A stretch of 7,562 bases of DNA from an uncultured Clostridium sp. Its GTDB lineage: Bacteria > Bacillota > Clostridia > Clostridiales > Clostridiaceae. Position 1 is the stretch's first letter; every line of letters begins with the position of its first letter. The notes below the pieces were generated by a model that was given only the letters and a program-made list of their open reading frames with translations, did not search any database and was not told where the DNA came from. The stretch covers positions 1-7,562 of the forward strand of contig NZ_CAKVKB010000146.1 in assembly GCF_934754915.1 (NCBI RefSeq), written 5' to 3'. The position numbers were made by a program, and so were the translations under genes. This document shows, one piece after another, positions 6,094 to 7,562 of this stretch.

Positions 6094-6738
6094 TTATTGT
6101 TTATCATTCATACAGACTACTTCAAAGCATCTTTTTTCTGCACCATACCTCTTCATAACAGTTTCCTTCATGCTTTGAATATTAAAAACTCCAAAATATT
6201 TTCTTATATCATCTTCATCAAAAAATCTCTTAAAACCATCCTTTGTAAGATAAAAATGCCTTTCAATTTCTTCTCCACATCCTGCATTGTAGTTTATATC
6301 ATTTACAGAATTAACTCTAGCTATAAGATACCCCCTGCTCTTTAGCACTCTTTTTATTTCATTTAGAACAGATTTTGTAGTCATATTATCAAAATAATGT
6401 AATGACAAATCAGCTATTATTACTTCTGCACTATCACTTTCAAATGGCAGTCTTTCAGTCATATCCATTTCAACTAAATCTGAATTTTTTATATGCCTTG
6501 AAACAATATTAAGAGCTTCTTTTGAATAATCACATGAAATAACAGAATAATCTCTTTCCTCTAAATAAATAGAATCATTTCCACTTCCACATCCAAGATC
6601 TATTATCCCGACATCTCTTCCTTTATCCAATATTTCTTTATATTTATCCAGCCATAAGTCATAAACAGGTTTAACATTTCCTATTTCCTTATAAACTTTA
6701 TTCCAATATATTTTATTATCAATGCTCTTTTCAGTCAT
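6094..6738 (-). CDS. class I SAM-dependent methyltransferase
   Basis: This 214-residue protein has a Rossmann-type methyltransferase fold. Motif I is IIDLGCGSGN (45-54), which binds SAM. The acidic residue after strand 2 is D70 (ISCDYS), and EMDM (90-93) is motif III. IIADLSLHYF (107-116) is the motif IV region, and a GYLIARVNS strand follows (136-144). It is a cytosolic small-molecule or general methyltransferase of the Methyltransf_11/25 type. The acceptor cannot be read from sequence, and the N-terminal YWNKVY (11-16) is common in such proteins. The ATG follows AGAGG with an 8-base gap. The start is 21 bases after the stop of the TIGR04076-like gene, so the two are almost certainly co-transcribed, and a terminator follows. 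All SAM-binding motifs look intact. Confidence 0.92.
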   Translation of the reverse strand: MTEKSIDNKIYWNKVYKEIGNVKPVYDLWLDKYKEILDKGRDVGIIDLGCGSGNDSIYLEERDYSVISCDYSKEALNIVSRHIKNSDLVEMDMTERLPFESDSAEVIIADLSLHYFDNMTTKSVLNEIKRVLKSRGYLIARVNSVNDINYNAGCGEEIERHFYLTKDGFKRFFDEDDIRKYFGVFNIQSMKETVMKRYGAEKRCFEVVCMNDKQ

Positions 6739-6759
6739 GTTATTATCCTCTGCCTTTTT

Positions 6760-7110
6760 CTATTCTTCAAAAAATCTTCCCTTATAAAAATTCTCATTTC
6801 CAAGTTTTTTTGCTGTCAGACTGAATATTACACAGCCATCTGGACATACAACAGTTTTGCTGTATCTGCCATCGCCTCCAATGTTCTGTAAATCTCCACC
6901 ACTTCGAACAGCTTCCATAATTGGATACAACATCATCATTGTCTTTGAACAAATCCCTTGACCATCTGCATTTACAGGGCATCCATAAGTACAAGTATAT
7001 TTATCTCCAACTTCTTCACCATTTCTACAATAATGCTCTGTATGGTCCCCTCTTAAAAATCCTGTTACTTGAATTTCAAATTCATATTCTTCATCATACC
7101 ATTTTTTCAT
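6760..7110 (-). CDS. TIGR04076-like small Cys-rich protein
   Basis: This 116-residue protein looks like the TIGR04076 family. The N-terminal half holds NGEEVGDKY (30-38). The GICSKTMMMLYPIMEAVRSGGD part (52-73) matches the family's GFC...Y...AL..GG core, and CPDGCVIFSL (89-98) matches its CxDG...F end. Six cysteines (28, 40, 44, 54, 89, 93) are present, including a CxxxC pair (40-44 and 89-93), so metal binding or redox chemistry is possible, but no function is established. The length is slightly above the roughly 90-100 residues I recall for the family. GGAG stands 8 bases before the ATG. It lies 21 bases before the methyltransferase and 68 bases after the DinB-like gene, consistent with one operon. 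Confidence 0.8.
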   Translation of the reverse strand: MKKWYDEEYEFEIQVTGFLRGDHTEHYCRNGEEVGDKYTCTYGCPVNADGQGICSKTMMMLYPIMEAVRSGGDLQNIGGDGRYSKTVVCPDGCVIFSLTAKKLGNENFYKGRFFEE

Positions 7111-7178
7111 AAAATCACTCCATTTGAATTTTCATATTTAATTTTCAAAAATATTATTCATAATGTGTTTTTCATTAT

Positions 7179-7562
7179 CTATACTTGATGTATCTTATTT
7201 TTTATACGACAGCATGCTTCTATATGCATAATCCAATGTCTTGAAAACGGCATTTGAATCAATCCTTTAATATCCTTTTTACACCAATAATCCACAAGCC
7301 AGTATGCATTTTCATCCTGACTTACAACTTCAAGATCAAGCACTTTCTTTTTATCTATGTCTGTCATTTTTCTTTTAAGCTGCTTATATTCTAATGTTAT
7401 TAAAATATCTTCTGTATTCTTTTTTACTTCATGAATATAATTATATAGCTCATCCAGATTCAGTTCAGCAGAAAAATCTGCAATCTGCTGCTTTATTAAT
7501 TCGTTTCCTGTTGTAATAATAGGACTTCCAATACGTTCTTTATATTTATTTTTAAAGAAAAT
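7179..7562 (-). CDS. DinB-like protein, C-terminal part, cut by the window edge
   Basis: The frame is open from the window edge to a TAG at 7181-7179, giving 127 residues with no start in view. An internal ATG at 7367 would give only 62 residues. It is not the real start, because meaningful sequence lies before it (LNLDELYNYIHEVKKNTEDIL). The C-terminal part reads WLVDYWCKK, then GLIQMPFSRHWIMHI, then RIKNKI. This resembles the end of DinB-superfamily four-helix proteins, where a His in the last helix is one of three metal ligands. Such proteins are metal-dependent, often thiol-linked transferases or of unknown role. The other two ligands would lie outside the window, so the call is tentative. 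It is the most upstream gene seen of the right-hand operon. Confidence 0.7.
   Translation of the reverse strand: MFFKNKYKERIGSPIITTGNELIKQQIADFSAELNLDELYNYIHEVKKNTEDILITLEYKQLKRKMTDIDKKKVLDLEVVSQDENAYWLVDYWCKKDIKGLIQMPFSRHWIMHIEACCRIKNKIHQV

Noticed and set aside
7160..7178. Inverted repeat ATAATG/CATTAT with a 7-base loop between the DinB-like and TIGR04076-like genes
   Set aside because: The 6-bp stem has only one G-C pair, and no T-run follows directly on the minus strand, so it is not a convincing terminator.

Overview
The window comes from a low-GC Firmicute, most likely a Clostridium or close relative. The DNA is strongly AT-rich, codons favour A or T (AGA, ATA and AAA are common), ribosome binding sites are AGGAG-like, and terminators are short hairpins followed by U-runs. 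I see no rRNA, tRNA, intact insertion sequence or CRISPR array. All family names come from reading the translations by eye; no database search was run.

Layout: nearly everything is on the minus strand, so transcription runs right to left. (1) Right edge to about 5990: the C-terminal part of a DinB-like protein cut by the window edge, then a small Cys-rich TIGR04076-like protein, then a class I SAM-dependent methyltransferase, closed by an intrinsic terminator. (2) 5467-5982, plus strand: a single SF0329-family gene of unknown function with its own promoter. (3) 5065-5265, minus strand: a relic of a ParA/Soj-type partition ATPase. It keeps a perfect P-loop but has an amber stop at codon 42 and has lost the rest of the protein. 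It still has a plausible promoter and a terminator, and suggests decayed plasmid or integrative-element DNA. (4) 4883 down to 62, minus strand: a promoter set in a palindrome, a MazG-like nucleotide pyrophosphohydrolase, a large PLD-nuclease/superfamily 2 helicase fusion, and a 612-residue protein with a hydrophobic YaaW-like region, a long coiled coil and a C-terminal domain that looks RelE/ParE-like. A short open frame at 1-27 may begin a further gene.

How the genes may work together: region 4 is the most interesting part. A nucleotide-hydrolysing enzyme, a nuclease-helicase and a probable membrane/coiled-coil protein with a toxin-like tail lie in one direction, insulated upstream by a terminator and next to a partition-gene relic. 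This resembles an accessory defence or DNA-processing cassette, but that role is inferred from domain content and context only. The right-hand genes look like ordinary small-molecule or stress enzymes.
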